The notes under the pieces are model-generated. The model did no database searches. It was given only the letters and a program-made list of their open reading frames with translations, and had not been told where the DNA came from. From an uncultured Prevotellaceae bacterium (GTDB lineage Bacteria; Bacteroidota; Bacteroidia; Bacteroidales; Bacteroidaceae): a DNA stretch of 34,657 nucleotides. The stretch covers positions 1-34,657 of the forward strand of contig USTH01000014.1 in NCBI GenBank assembly GCA_900557555.1. Reading direction: 5' to 3'. Within the stretch, counting starts at the first letter, position 1. Each line of letters begins with the position of its first letter. This document shows, piece after piece, positions 8,747-16,422 of this stretch. The translations under genes were made by a program, and so were the position numbers.

Positions 8747-9943
8747 TCAGCTTTCCTGCCCTCTGTTGGCCTTGTAGTGTTGGTTCATAGACCAAAGTCT
8801 TGGCGGCATCCCCACATATTGCATAAAGTTCTTGCTGAATGCCGATGTGCTGAGGTATCCGCTCTGACTGGCGATATATTCAAGCAGAGCTTCGGGCTTT
8901 TCCATAAGTATGGTTTTCGCATACTCTACTCTGTGGCGGTTAATGAATTCCCGGAATCTCATGTTGTGGCGTTGTTTGATGAGCCACGCCAGAGATGTCT
9001 TGCTTGTGTTCATTTTTCTGGCCATTGATTCGAGCGTTATGGTGGCATAGAGGTAGACGCGGTCTTGTTCTATAAGCTTGTCGAGGCGCTGGCACATCTG
9101 GTGATATTGGGCGTTGCTTGGTTTAAAAGGGACGTTGTCGCTTTGGTCGGTGGAAGGGGCGAGGTGGTCTTCTTCCAAGGCACTCTCATTAGGATCTGTA
9201 CGCTTCATGTGGCACGTGTAGCAGATGGCGTGAGCTATCAATGTAATGCTGAACATTATTGCTGCCGTCACCGCAGGGTGTTCGATGAGATATTGGTCGC
9301 CATATAGCCGCTTTATTCCGCAAACAATCATCAGAAGCACTATGGCGGGGGCAACAAAAGCCATGATTCGTGCCGACTGTCCTTTCCACACCTCTTTGAT
9401 GTCCAACAGGGAGTAGTGGCTCTTTCGGTGTAACACGATGGCCGCAATGGTGATGTAGGCCGTTTGTATGAGTAGCAGAATGTCATACCATTCCATACAG
9501 ATGGTCTTGTAGTAAGAGTAGATAGGACCTGCAAAATGTTCCAGTCCCTGACCAGTGCGCAGGGCATAGACATATTCATTGGCATGATGTTCTCCCATCA
9601 GAATCATAAACAGAATAGTGGCGATGGACTGTGATGTTACAAGAATAAACCATATAGGCGTGAGCCAGTTTATGATTTTCTTGCCGCAAAGTGCTCTGAC
9701 ATACATGGCGATAAACGGCAGCACTATGGGGCCGAAGATTTGTCGCACAATGTTGACCAAGGCTATGTGGCTCACTTTGGCGGTGGGGGAAAGGTAGATG
9801 CCTTCTGCAAGTATATGTATAGCACACAGCGCCAATGTGACCGTAAGGAGATTGTTGGTTGTACTTCTCTTCTCGGTGAGCATGATAGCTGTCCATGCAA
9901 TCAGTAGCATGCCAGGACAGAGTAATGCAAAATATACGAACAT
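8747..9943 (-). CDS. AraC-family regulator with an N-terminal membrane domain
   Basis: A 398-residue protein. Residues 1 to about 245 hold six or seven hydrophobic segments (for example LLCPGMLLIAWTAIML and ARIMAFVAPAIVLLMIVCG); about 290-385 is an AraC double helix-turn-helix, recognisable from ITLESMARKMNTSKTSLAWLI and LEYIASQSGYLSTSAFSKNFMQYVGMPP. This architecture is common in Bacteroidetes and points to a regulator tethered to the inner membrane that senses a membrane or periplasmic signal. It is followed after 44 bases by the antiporter gene, its most obvious target. No Bacteroidetes promoter was found in the short gap before it. Signal and targets are unknown. Confidence 0.85.
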   Translation of the reverse strand: MFVYFALLCPGMLLIAWTAIMLTEKRSTTNNLLTVTLALCAIHILAEGIYLSPTAKVSHIALVNIVRQIFGPIVLPFIAMYVRALCGKKIINWLTPIWFILVTSQSIATILFMILMGEHHANEYVYALRTGQGLEHFAGPIYSYYKTICMEWYDILLLIQTAYITIAAIVLHRKSHYSLLDIKEVWKGQSARIMAFVAPAIVLLMIVCGIKRLYGDQYLIEHPAVTAAIMFSITLIAHAICYTCHMKRTDPNESALEEDHLAPSTDQSDNVPFKPSNAQYHQMCQRLDKLIEQDRVYLYATITLESMARKMNTSKTSLAWLIKQRHNMRFREFINRHRVEYAKTILMEKPEALLEYIASQSGYLSTSAFSKNFMQYVGMPPRLWSMNQHYKANRGQES

Positions 9944-10028
9944 TGGCGCTGTGTGTACTGTTGTTGTGGTGATGTCTCACACTTGTTTCTTGATGCCGTA
10001 AGACACTACGCGTATGGCTATTCTCTTT

Positions 10029-11255
10029 TTAAAGCTCGAGGTCGCAGTCGTGCATTTCGTGCCATGGCAGACCTTGTTTGTTGAGTTCTGCCATAAATGG
10101 GTCTGGGTCGAATTCTTCTACGTTGTGCACTCCGGGTTTGTTCCACAGGCCAAGGGCAAACATGCGTGCCCCGATACATGCTGGCACTCCTGTGGTATAG
10201 CTGACTCCCTGCATGCCGGTTTCCTGATAGGCGGCCTGATGTGAGCAGTTGTTGTAGACATAGTATGTATGCTCCTTACCGTCGTTGTCGATGCCTTTGA
10301 TGCGGCATCCGATGGAAGTTTCACCGTCATAGTTCTCTCCGAGTTCCTGAGGATTGGGAAGCACGGCTTTAAGGAATTGCAACGGTACTATCTTGACTGT
10401 CTCCATGCCAGTGCCATCGGCTTTAGGAGCCGTATATTCGATTTCGTCAATGCGACTCATGCCAATGTTCTGTATTACGTCAAGGTAAGTTAGATATTGT
10501 TGGCCGAACGTCATCCAAAAGCGTGCTCGCTTGATTGTGGGGAAGTTGATAACCAGACTTTCTATCTCCTCATGGTGCAGCAGATAGGACTCTTTGGGGC
10601 CGATATTTGGGTAGTTGAGAGTCTGGTGTATCTCCATTGGCTCAGTCTCTATATACTTGCCATTTTCATAATACAGCCCTTTTTGGGTAATCTCGCGTAT
10701 GTTTATTTCGGGGTTGAAGTTGGTTGCAAAAGCTTTGTGGTGGTTGCCGGCGTTGCAGTCAACGATGTCGAGGTATTGTATCTCCTTGAAGTGGTGCTTG
10801 GCAGCGTAGGCGGTGAAGATGGAAGTCACTCCAGGGTCGAAGCCGCATCCGAGTATGGCGCACAGTCCAGCCTTCTCGAAGCGTTCTCTGTAGGCCCATT
10901 GCCATGAGTATTCAAAGTGTGCCTCGTCTTTGGGCTCGTAGTTGGCGGTGTCAAGATAATTGCATCCTGTCTGCAGGCAAGCCTCCATTATGGTGAGGTC
11001 CTGGTATGGCAATGCAAGGTTCATCACTAAGTCAGGCTTGAAGCTGCTCATCAGTGCGATGAGTTCTTCGACGTTGTCAGCGTCCACTTGGGCGGTCTGT
11101 ATGTCTTTGCGCCCTATGGCCTTCACTATTGCATCGCATTTTGACTTAGTGCGGCTTGCTATCATGATGTCTCCGAATACGTCGGTGTTTTTCGCTACTT
11201 TGTGTGCGGCTACGGTGGCAACGCCTCCGGCTCCGATAATAAGTACTTTAATCAT
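10029..11255 (-). CDS. Carboxynorspermidine/carboxyspermidine synthase (saccharopine dehydrogenase-like)
   Basis: Cytoplasmic NADPH-dependent enzyme that condenses L-aspartate semialdehyde with a diamine to give carboxy(nor)spermidine, the step before decarboxylation in the alternative polyamine pathway. Starting from the ATG at 11255 the protein has 408 residues, the usual family length, and opens with a Rossmann motif, MIKVLIIGAGGVATVAA. Further family signatures are ILGCGFDPGVTSIF, NCSHQAAYQETGMQGVSYTTGVPA and GLWNKPGVHNVEEFDPDPFM near the C-terminus. The open frame continues 34 codons further upstream, but those residues do not resemble the family and overlap the preceding gene. No carboxynorspermidine decarboxylase gene is in the window. 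Confidence 0.88.
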   Translation of the reverse strand: MIKVLIIGAGGVATVAAHKVAKNTDVFGDIMIASRTKSKCDAIVKAIGRKDIQTAQVDADNVEELIALMSSFKPDLVMNLALPYQDLTIMEACLQTGCNYLDTANYEPKDEAHFEYSWQWAYRERFEKAGLCAILGCGFDPGVTSIFTAYAAKHHFKEIQYLDIVDCNAGNHHKAFATNFNPEINIREITQKGLYYENGKYIETEPMEIHQTLNYPNIGPKESYLLHHEEIESLVINFPTIKRARFWMTFGQQYLTYLDVIQNIGMSRIDEIEYTAPKADGTGMETVKIVPLQFLKAVLPNPQELGENYDGETSIGCRIKGIDNDGKEHTYYVYNNCSHQAAYQETGMQGVSYTTGVPACIGARMFALGLWNKPGVHNVEEFDPDPFMAELNKQGLPWHEMHDCDLEL

Positions 11256-11287
11256 TTGTTGAGAGTATATAAGAGTGTGTTGTTGTG

Positions 11288-11854
11288 TTATATTATTTCT
11301 TCGCTTCTGATGTTCATGGCAGCCATCATGGAGTAGGTAAGGATTTCTTGCCGGCATCTGAATCCTGTCACGGCCTGGGGCACAAAGAGGGTTACCGTTA
11401 TGTCGGAACGTGCTCCTGATATTGCCTTGCGCAGTTGGGGAGCATAGCTGTCAGTGTCAGCCACGAGTATCAACTGGCGGGTGTCTTCGCTGTTGAGCAG
11501 GGCCGTCAGTGATTGTTCGTATAGGTCGGCAACGGTAACGTAACCTTGTTCTGCGCAGCATGAGGCAAACAGAAATTCCGCAATATTGGTCTTGATTGCT
11601 GTGGCGTTAAGTTCGGTGTCGAGGTTCGCAGGCAGACAGTTCTTAAGTTCTTTCTTACCGGCGGAGTAGATAAATACTACCTGCACTGTTTGGTTTTCAT
11701 TCGGTTGCAGTCCTGCATCAAGTGACACGTAGTCCGTCCATCGGCTCAGGTCAAGCTTTTGCACACGGCGTTCGAGCATGCGCTCAAAGTTTACTGTTAT
11801 CTCAAAAGCAGTGCGGTCGAGGTAGTCGGCATCAACAAGTATTGTGGTTGTCAT
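11288..11854 (-). CDS. Conserved hypothetical protein, NYN/PIN-like pattern
   Basis: A 188-residue soluble protein that I do not recognise with confidence; Bacteroidales encode uncharacterised proteins of this size. Its layout resembles a NYN (PIN-like) RNase domain: an N-terminal strand with acidic residues, TTILVDADYLDRTAFE; a middle strand VQVVFIYSAGKKE; a helix TNIAEFLFASC; and LILVADTDSYAPQLRKAI, which parallels the SGDxDFxPL motif of NYN proteins. That assignment is inference from pattern alone. It lies 32 bases before the carboxynorspermidine synthase start and is probably co-transcribed with it. A palindrome, AACAAGCTTGTT, lies in the 82-base gap upstream. Confidence 0.7.
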   Translation of the reverse strand: MTTTILVDADYLDRTAFEITVNFERMLERRVQKLDLSRWTDYVSLDAGLQPNENQTVQVVFIYSAGKKELKNCLPANLDTELNATAIKTNIAEFLFASCCAEQGYVTVADLYEQSLTALLNSEDTRQLILVADTDSYAPQLRKAISGARSDITVTLFVPQAVTGFRCRQEILTYSMMAAMNIRSEEII

Positions 11855-11908
11855 GTATGTGTAGTCTTTTAGTTGTTGTGGTGTGTGACGGTTCTATGTG
11901 TGTGGAGG

Positions 11909-11920
11909 AACAAGCTTGTT
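11909..11920. other. Palindrome AACAAGCTTGTT between two minus-strand genes
   Basis: A perfect 12-base palindrome, flanked by a further imperfect GTGG/CCAC pair, in the short gap between the DUF3298-like gene and the NYN-like gene. It could be part of a weak terminator or an operator; the sequence does not decide which. Confidence 0.3.
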
Positions 11921-11936
11921 AACCACGATATAGGTG

Positions 11937-12731
11937 TCATTTTACCCATTTTTTTGCCGCCGGTGTGAGGTAGCTCCATGCTGACTGCAACTTGATGCTT
12001 CCCACAGGTTGTCCGCGGTCTGGTGAGGTTATCTCGCCGGCATCATAGGTCAGGCAGAGGCCGTCAGCATTGATGGCTGGTCCGTTGGCTGGCAGCGGAA
12101 AAGTGGTTTCTGCTATGCCGCTTCCGTTGGTCAGTGCTGTCTTGAGGTTGGCGAAGTCAACAACACCAAAAAAGCTGTAGAGACTTCGTGAGGCGGCCTT
12201 ACACAACTTGGCTTTCTGCTTCTTGTTGACGATGTCGTTCCATTGCAGTATTTTGCCGTTTTGTTTGAGCAGTGTTATGCGGTCTGTTATCTGGCGGCGT
12301 TTGGCATCAAGACCATAGTGGGTCACGTCTATTACGAAAGTTATGATATGACTGGTCTCATATTCGCGCTTCACCAGCACTTCAAGTGTTAGCCCTGTTG
12401 CTTTGGGGTCGCGGGGCTGGTTTTTCATCTGTGTAATGATGTGCTTCACAAAGCTCTCTTCGATACTGCTGAGGGCGGCATCCTGCGTGGTCGCTGAAGA
12501 CTTAATGCCGATAGCCTTGGCTGTGGTGGCACTGATGCGTCCTGAAAGATTGTCGCAAAGTGTCTTGCTCGCAGTTACTGGCATCTGTGCATCGATGGAA
12601 CACTCTATGTTCCCACGGCTCAGGGGCACGGTGAGTTCGCTTGTCTTGTGTGCTAAAGTCAGCGTGTCTGCAGCAGAACTTATGGCTGAAAATGCCAGAA
12701 CTACACACAAAGAGAAAAGTTGTTTCATCAT
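11937..12731 (-). CDS. Secreted DUF3298-like protein
   Basis: A 264-residue exported protein. The N-terminus, MMKQLFSLCVVLAFSAISSAADT, is a classical signal peptide with a likely cut after SSAA or near it. The middle contains ITFVIDVTHYGLDAKRRQ and a block about an output condition (RITLLKQNGKILQWNDIV), and the C-terminus has DGLCLTYDAGEI followed by IKLQSAWSYLTP, which matches the shape of the DUF3298/RsiV-like domain where a conserved Y/I-P region precedes the last strand. A well-formed promoter lies 30-60 bases upstream of the chosen start. The open frame extends 20 codons further up, but those run through the promoter's -7 region. Function unknown; DUF3298 proteins are usually periplasmic or envelope-bound. 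Confidence 0.7.
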   Translation of the reverse strand: MMKQLFSLCVVLAFSAISSAADTLTLAHKTSELTVPLSRGNIECSIDAQMPVTASKTLCDNLSGRISATTAKAIGIKSSATTQDAALSSIEESFVKHIITQMKNQPRDPKATGLTLEVLVKREYETSHIITFVIDVTHYGLDAKRRQITDRITLLKQNGKILQWNDIVNKKQKAKLCKAASRSLYSFFGVVDFANLKTALTNGSGIAETTFPLPANGPAINADGLCLTYDAGEITSPDRGQPVGSIKLQSAWSYLTPAAKKWVK

Positions 12732-12760
12732 AATGACGTACGTTAATATATATTTAAAAG

Positions 12761-12792
12761 CAAATGTACATATTTCTTTGCGTTTGCCCAAA
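12761..12792 (-). promoter_or_regulatory. Bacteroidetes-type promoter for the DUF3298-like gene
   Basis: Read on the minus strand: TTTG (12789-12792), a 20-base spacer, then TACATTTG (12761-12768), matching the TTTG/TAnnTTTG consensus of the Bacteroidetes primary sigma factor with ideal spacing. The expected start of transcription is about 12754, leaving a leader of some 20 bases. Confidence 0.75.
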
Positions 12793-12951
12793 GAAATGCC
12801 GCCCCATTTTTTTTAGAGGTAGCAAATCCTTCCGCGAGCTTGCAACATGTCGTTTCCCGATGGTGTTTCCCTGTTTTTCTAATGTCAGGTTACACGAATA
12901 CTTTATTGGAAAAATGGAACGATGATGTGCGGAAGTTCTTGCCGTGCTTAT

Positions 12952-13003
12952 TATACAAAAAGAAGGTCTGCTGCACCATTGCAGCAGACCTTCTTTTTGT
13001 ATA
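12952..13003 (-). terminator. Strong intrinsic terminator after the meso-DAP dehydrogenase gene
   Basis: Perfect 23-base inverted repeat (12952-12974 and 12981-13003) around a six-base loop. The stem core is GGTCTGCTGC paired with its complement, and the A/T-rich outer part supplies a T run on either strand. It lies just beyond the ddh stop, so it should end the helicase-ddh transcript. Confidence 0.88.
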
Positions 13004-13025
13004 CCTATGATTTGGTTGGGTAGGC

Positions 13026-13922
13026 TCATACTAAATGTCGTATGATTTCTTCTTTGTCACCTGGGAGCATGTCTATCACTGGAATTTCTATCATGGTGTA
13101 GGCTCCAGGTTGTTGCTTGAGTGAAGCGCGGGCCACGTTTACGAGTACCTGGGCGGTGAGTGCAGGGTTGTTGATACTCATATTGAATTCAAAGTGTTGG
13201 TTGTGGGTTTTGCCGCTTACACCTTTGCGTACGAGGTTCACGCCGTGCCCCACATCGTTCAGGGCATCAACACTTGCCACTTGTTTCACGTGGGTTTCAT
13301 CGTTTACAAAGTAGGGGTCAGCCTTGATGGCGGCTTCAACGGTGCTGAAGTCTGCACCGTCTTCAAGTTCAACATATACCATGCGGCGGTGTATGCCTGT
13401 GCCGACGGGAATGGTCATTGACAGGGCGTCTTTCACTCCTTCGATGGCGCGCACAGCCACAGAGTGCCCCATGCTTCGGCCTGGGCCGAAATTGGTGTAG
13501 GTGATACCTTTCGGTGCGAGACTCTCCATCAATGTGCGTACAATGGAGTCTGACCCCGGGTCCCATCCTGCGGAAATGATACTGACGGCTCCGTGTTTCT
13601 TTGCCTCTTGGTCGAGCGAGCGGCGGAGGTCGACAATCTGGGTGTGGATGTCAAAGGAGTCTACGGTGTTGATGCCCAATGCGAGGCATTCCTTGGCGTG
13701 TTCCTCCACTTTGCGTGTAGGGGTGGCAAGAATGGCTACCTGTACTCCATCGAGTTCCTTGATGCTCTTTACTACAGGGTAGGCAGCAAGTTCTGCTGGT
13801 TTGTTGTCTGTGTTGCGGCGCACAATGCCTACACACTCCATGTCGGCAGAAGCCTCAATGGCTTGTAGTGCATACTGTCCGATGTTGCCATATCCGATGA
13901 TGGCTGCTTTAATCTTTGTCAT
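13026..13922 (-). CDS. ddh: meso-Diaminopimelate dehydrogenase
   Basis: NADPH-dependent enzyme that makes meso-diaminopimelate from tetrahydrodipicolinate in one step (EC 1.4.1.16), supplying peptidoglycan and lysine. The 298-residue length is that of the family. Visible signatures are the Rossmann loop GYGNIGQYAL (about 10-19), LATPTRKVEEHAKECLALGINTVDSFDIH, SIISAGWDPGSDS and FGPGRSMGHSVAVRAIEGVKDALS. It follows the Pif1-like helicase by only 12 bases, so the two are probably one transcript that ends at the hairpin just beyond its stop. Confidence 0.95.
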   Translation of the reverse strand: MTKIKAAIIGYGNIGQYALQAIEASADMECVGIVRRNTDNKPAELAAYPVVKSIKELDGVQVAILATPTRKVEEHAKECLALGINTVDSFDIHTQIVDLRRSLDQEAKKHGAVSIISAGWDPGSDSIVRTLMESLAPKGITYTNFGPGRSMGHSVAVRAIEGVKDALSMTIPVGTGIHRRMVYVELEDGADFSTVEAAIKADPYFVNDETHVKQVASVDALNDVGHGVNLVRKGVSGKTHNQHFEFNMSINNPALTAQVLVNVARASLKQQPGAYTMIEIPVIDMLPGDKEEIIRHLV

Positions 13923-13934
13923 GGTTATTGATGT

Positions 13935-16166
13935 TTAATTGTTGTTTTTTTCTGTTGCGCTGACAGCTTTGATTTCCAGATAGGTTATTTCTGCAGGCAG
14001 AGAGTCCTTGATGGCTCTCAGCGTTGCCTCAGGTACAGACTGGAGCAGCACTTTGCGGATAAGTTCCTGGTGTTGCTGGCTGACAATTTCGTCAAGGCCT
14101 ATCTTGCTTTCTTCAACAAGTCTGGTAATATGTGTTTCAATGCTTGGGGGCTTGAGATTGCGTTGGGCGGCAATGTCATCAAGGCTAAGCCCACTGCGGT
14201 AGAGTTGCAGTGTTATTTCATGGCTTGGTGTCTTCGGTTCTTTTTGTTCCTTGCTCTTGCCGTTCTTTTTCTTCGCCCTCGGTGTGGATGGGGCGTTGTC
14301 GGTCTCTGTCGAACTATCTTCGCCGAGACTCTTGTTGAGGTCTGTTGTTTCAGCGACAGCCTTGCTGTTGAGAAAGGTCTTAATTGTCATGCCTTCAGTG
14401 GCGGCGGTGTGCAGGGTGCTGACTTTTATTTTTGTAGCATGCACAAGCTGCTTAAGGGCATTGGCAAACTGCTTCCCAGCCATTTTGTTGCTGAATGCAA
14501 TATCATCGGGGGCAAGCAATGGACTTAAGTTGTCGCATATTTGTGTGAGAAAATACTGTGAGGCTGCCTTGATGCGTTTTTGCAGTTGTTCGTTTTCGGC
14601 GGGGTCTCCTGGACTGTTGGCAAGAGCCGTATATTGTATGGCGAAGCGGCGGCTGTAGTCGGGCATGTCGTTGCGAAACAACAGTTCGGCTTTTTCGAGT
14701 GGGGACGCAAAACTGTGTTGCGACAGAAAGGCGTAGCGCTTTACAACCTCCAGCAAGCGGGTGAGGGCGTGACTCAAACCTGTAAAGTCAAACAACTCGT
14801 TTAGCATGTCTACATAGTAGCTTCGCCTGAAAGCGGGCAGTTGCTGCCGGCAGTCGGTGGAACAAGCCAGCGACTGTCTAATGTAGCGCTCCACCTGAGG
14901 GTCGCAGATTACGGAACTCCTGTAGAGCGGTCTGGTGAGTACCAGGCCTTGGAGTGACCTGCATCGGCTCAGTGCCACATAGGCCTGACCGTGTGCAAAC
15001 GAGTGGTTGATGTCAACAACAGCACGGTCAAATGTCAGTCCCTGACTTTTGTGAACAGTGATGGCCCATGCCAACCGCAGTGGAATCTGGCAGAACGTGC
15101 CATCGAAAGTCTCGCGCAGCTCACCTGTTCGGGCATCGAGTTCATAATGTGTGTTTGTCCATTCTGCTACTGACACGGTGATGGGTGTCTGTTGGTCTCT
15201 GCATTCCACCACCACTGAATCATTGACGAAATCGATAACCTTGCCTATCTTGCCGTTGTAGTACTCGTGATGCCCTGTAGGGTCATTCTTTATAAACATC
15301 ACCTGAGCACCGATGCGCAGGGTTATGCACACGTCGGCTGGGTATGAGGTCTCAGGAAAATTGCCGTCTATCCGAGCCGTGAATTTCCGAGTCTTGCCGT
15401 TGAGTTGGGCAAGCTTGCCGTTGTTAAACGAGTTTGCAGTGTTGTTGTGGGTGGTAAGGAATATCCACTCTTCTTCATCTGGTGCGTTGAAGTCTGGTCT
15501 GTAGCACTGATTCAGCAGGCTGACCGAGGCATCGCTGAGCGTGTTGGTTCTGATCTGCGAGAGCAGTTCGATGAACTGTGGGTCTGCCTGACGGTAGATT
15601 TTCTTCAGCTCTATGGTGACAAACGATGTCTGTTGCAGCACTTTGGCCGAAAAGAAGTAAGGCGTGTCATATCGGGTCTTGAGTATCTCCCATTCGTCTT
15701 CTTTTGCAACTGGTGCTAATTGTTGCAGGTCGCCGATAAACAGCATCTGAACACCGCCAAACGGTTTGCTACGGTCGCGATAGGAGCGGAGGGTAGTGTC
15801 GATAGCATCAAGCAGGTCACACCTCACCATGCTTATCTCGTCAATCACCAGCAAGTCGAGCGTGCGCAGAATGTTCTTCTTTTGCTCGCTCATGCGGTAG
15901 CGGTTTCTGTGAGGCCCAGATTCTGTTGCGCTGTTTGGCATGAACAACCCCGGAGCAATCTGAAAAAATGAGTGTATGGTGACCCCATTGGCGTTGATTG
16001 CCGCCACACCAGTCGGGGCTACAACGGCCATGCGTTTGGGGCGGGCCTCCTTCAGATGGCGCAGAAAAGTTGTCTTACCTGTGCCTGCCTTACCTGTCAG
16101 AAACACATTCTGCCCCGTAGACTCGATATATTGGAGTGCAAGTTCTATTTCGGGATTGTCGTTCAT
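13935..16166 (-). CDS. Pif1-like helicase with C-terminal helix-turn-helix
   Basis: A 743-residue superfamily 1B DNA helicase. From the ATG at 16166: Walker A GKAGTGKTT (residues 25-33), VVAPTGVAAINANG (motif Ia), LLVIDEISMVR (Walker B), FIGDLQQLAPV (motif III), a RecD/Pif1-like C-terminal core ending in WAITVHKSQGLTFD and AYVALSRCRSLQGL. The last about 120 residues contain a basic linker and a helix-turn-helix-like region (YRSGLSLDDIAAQRNLKPPSIETH), as in the helicase-associated HTH found in many Bacteroidetes RecQ and Pif1 proteins. A TTG start four codons upstream is possible, but the ATG is more likely. Role: probably replication-fork or recombination work. The next gene, ddh, starts 12 bases after its stop. 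Confidence 0.92.
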   Translation of the reverse strand: MNDNPEIELALQYIESTGQNVFLTGKAGTGKTTFLRHLKEARPKRMAVVAPTGVAAINANGVTIHSFFQIAPGLFMPNSATESGPHRNRYRMSEQKKNILRTLDLLVIDEISMVRCDLLDAIDTTLRSYRDRSKPFGGVQMLFIGDLQQLAPVAKEDEWEILKTRYDTPYFFSAKVLQQTSFVTIELKKIYRQADPQFIELLSQIRTNTLSDASVSLLNQCYRPDFNAPDEEEWIFLTTHNNTANSFNNGKLAQLNGKTRKFTARIDGNFPETSYPADVCITLRIGAQVMFIKNDPTGHHEYYNGKIGKVIDFVNDSVVVECRDQQTPITVSVAEWTNTHYELDARTGELRETFDGTFCQIPLRLAWAITVHKSQGLTFDRAVVDINHSFAHGQAYVALSRCRSLQGLVLTRPLYRSSVICDPQVERYIRQSLACSTDCRQQLPAFRRSYYVDMLNELFDFTGLSHALTRLLEVVKRYAFLSQHSFASPLEKAELLFRNDMPDYSRRFAIQYTALANSPGDPAENEQLQKRIKAASQYFLTQICDNLSPLLAPDDIAFSNKMAGKQFANALKQLVHATKIKVSTLHTAATEGMTIKTFLNSKAVAETTDLNKSLGEDSSTETDNAPSTPRAKKKNGKSKEQKEPKTPSHEITLQLYRSGLSLDDIAAQRNLKPPSIETHITRLVEESKIGLDEIVSQQHQELIRKVLLQSVPEATLRAIKDSLPAEITYLEIKAVSATEKNNN

Positions 16167-16356
16167 ATAACCTTGCAAAGTTATTGCAAAGTTGTGTCAG
16201 ATGGCACACGCATTTTGCTAAAAAGCTTTTCTGTGGCAGCAAAATATCTGTTGTGCTGTGTCTTTGCATGTTGAAAGCGAATGAAATGTAACCTTTGAAT
16301 GATAAAAGTTTTGGATGCGCATTGTCCAATCAACAATTCAAAGAATGTTGTTTTCT

Positions 16357-16388
16357 TTTGTTTAGATAAAAAGAATGCTGTAAATTTG
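16357..16388 (+). promoter_or_regulatory. Bacteroidetes-type promoter for the alpha-galactosidase
   Basis: TTTG (16357-16360), a 20-base spacer and TAAATTTG (16381-16388): an exact match to the Bacteroidetes promoter consensus. Transcription would start near 16395, leaving a leader of about 28 bases before the ATG at 16423. Confidence 0.8.
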
Positions 16389-16422
16389 TAGGCAACTAAC
16401 CTATTATATTTTATTATATATC

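Noticed and set aside
16176..16183. TAACTTTG on the minus strand as promoter for the helicase
   Set aside because: It fits the -7 pattern but lies only ten bases before the ATG and has no -33 at the right distance.
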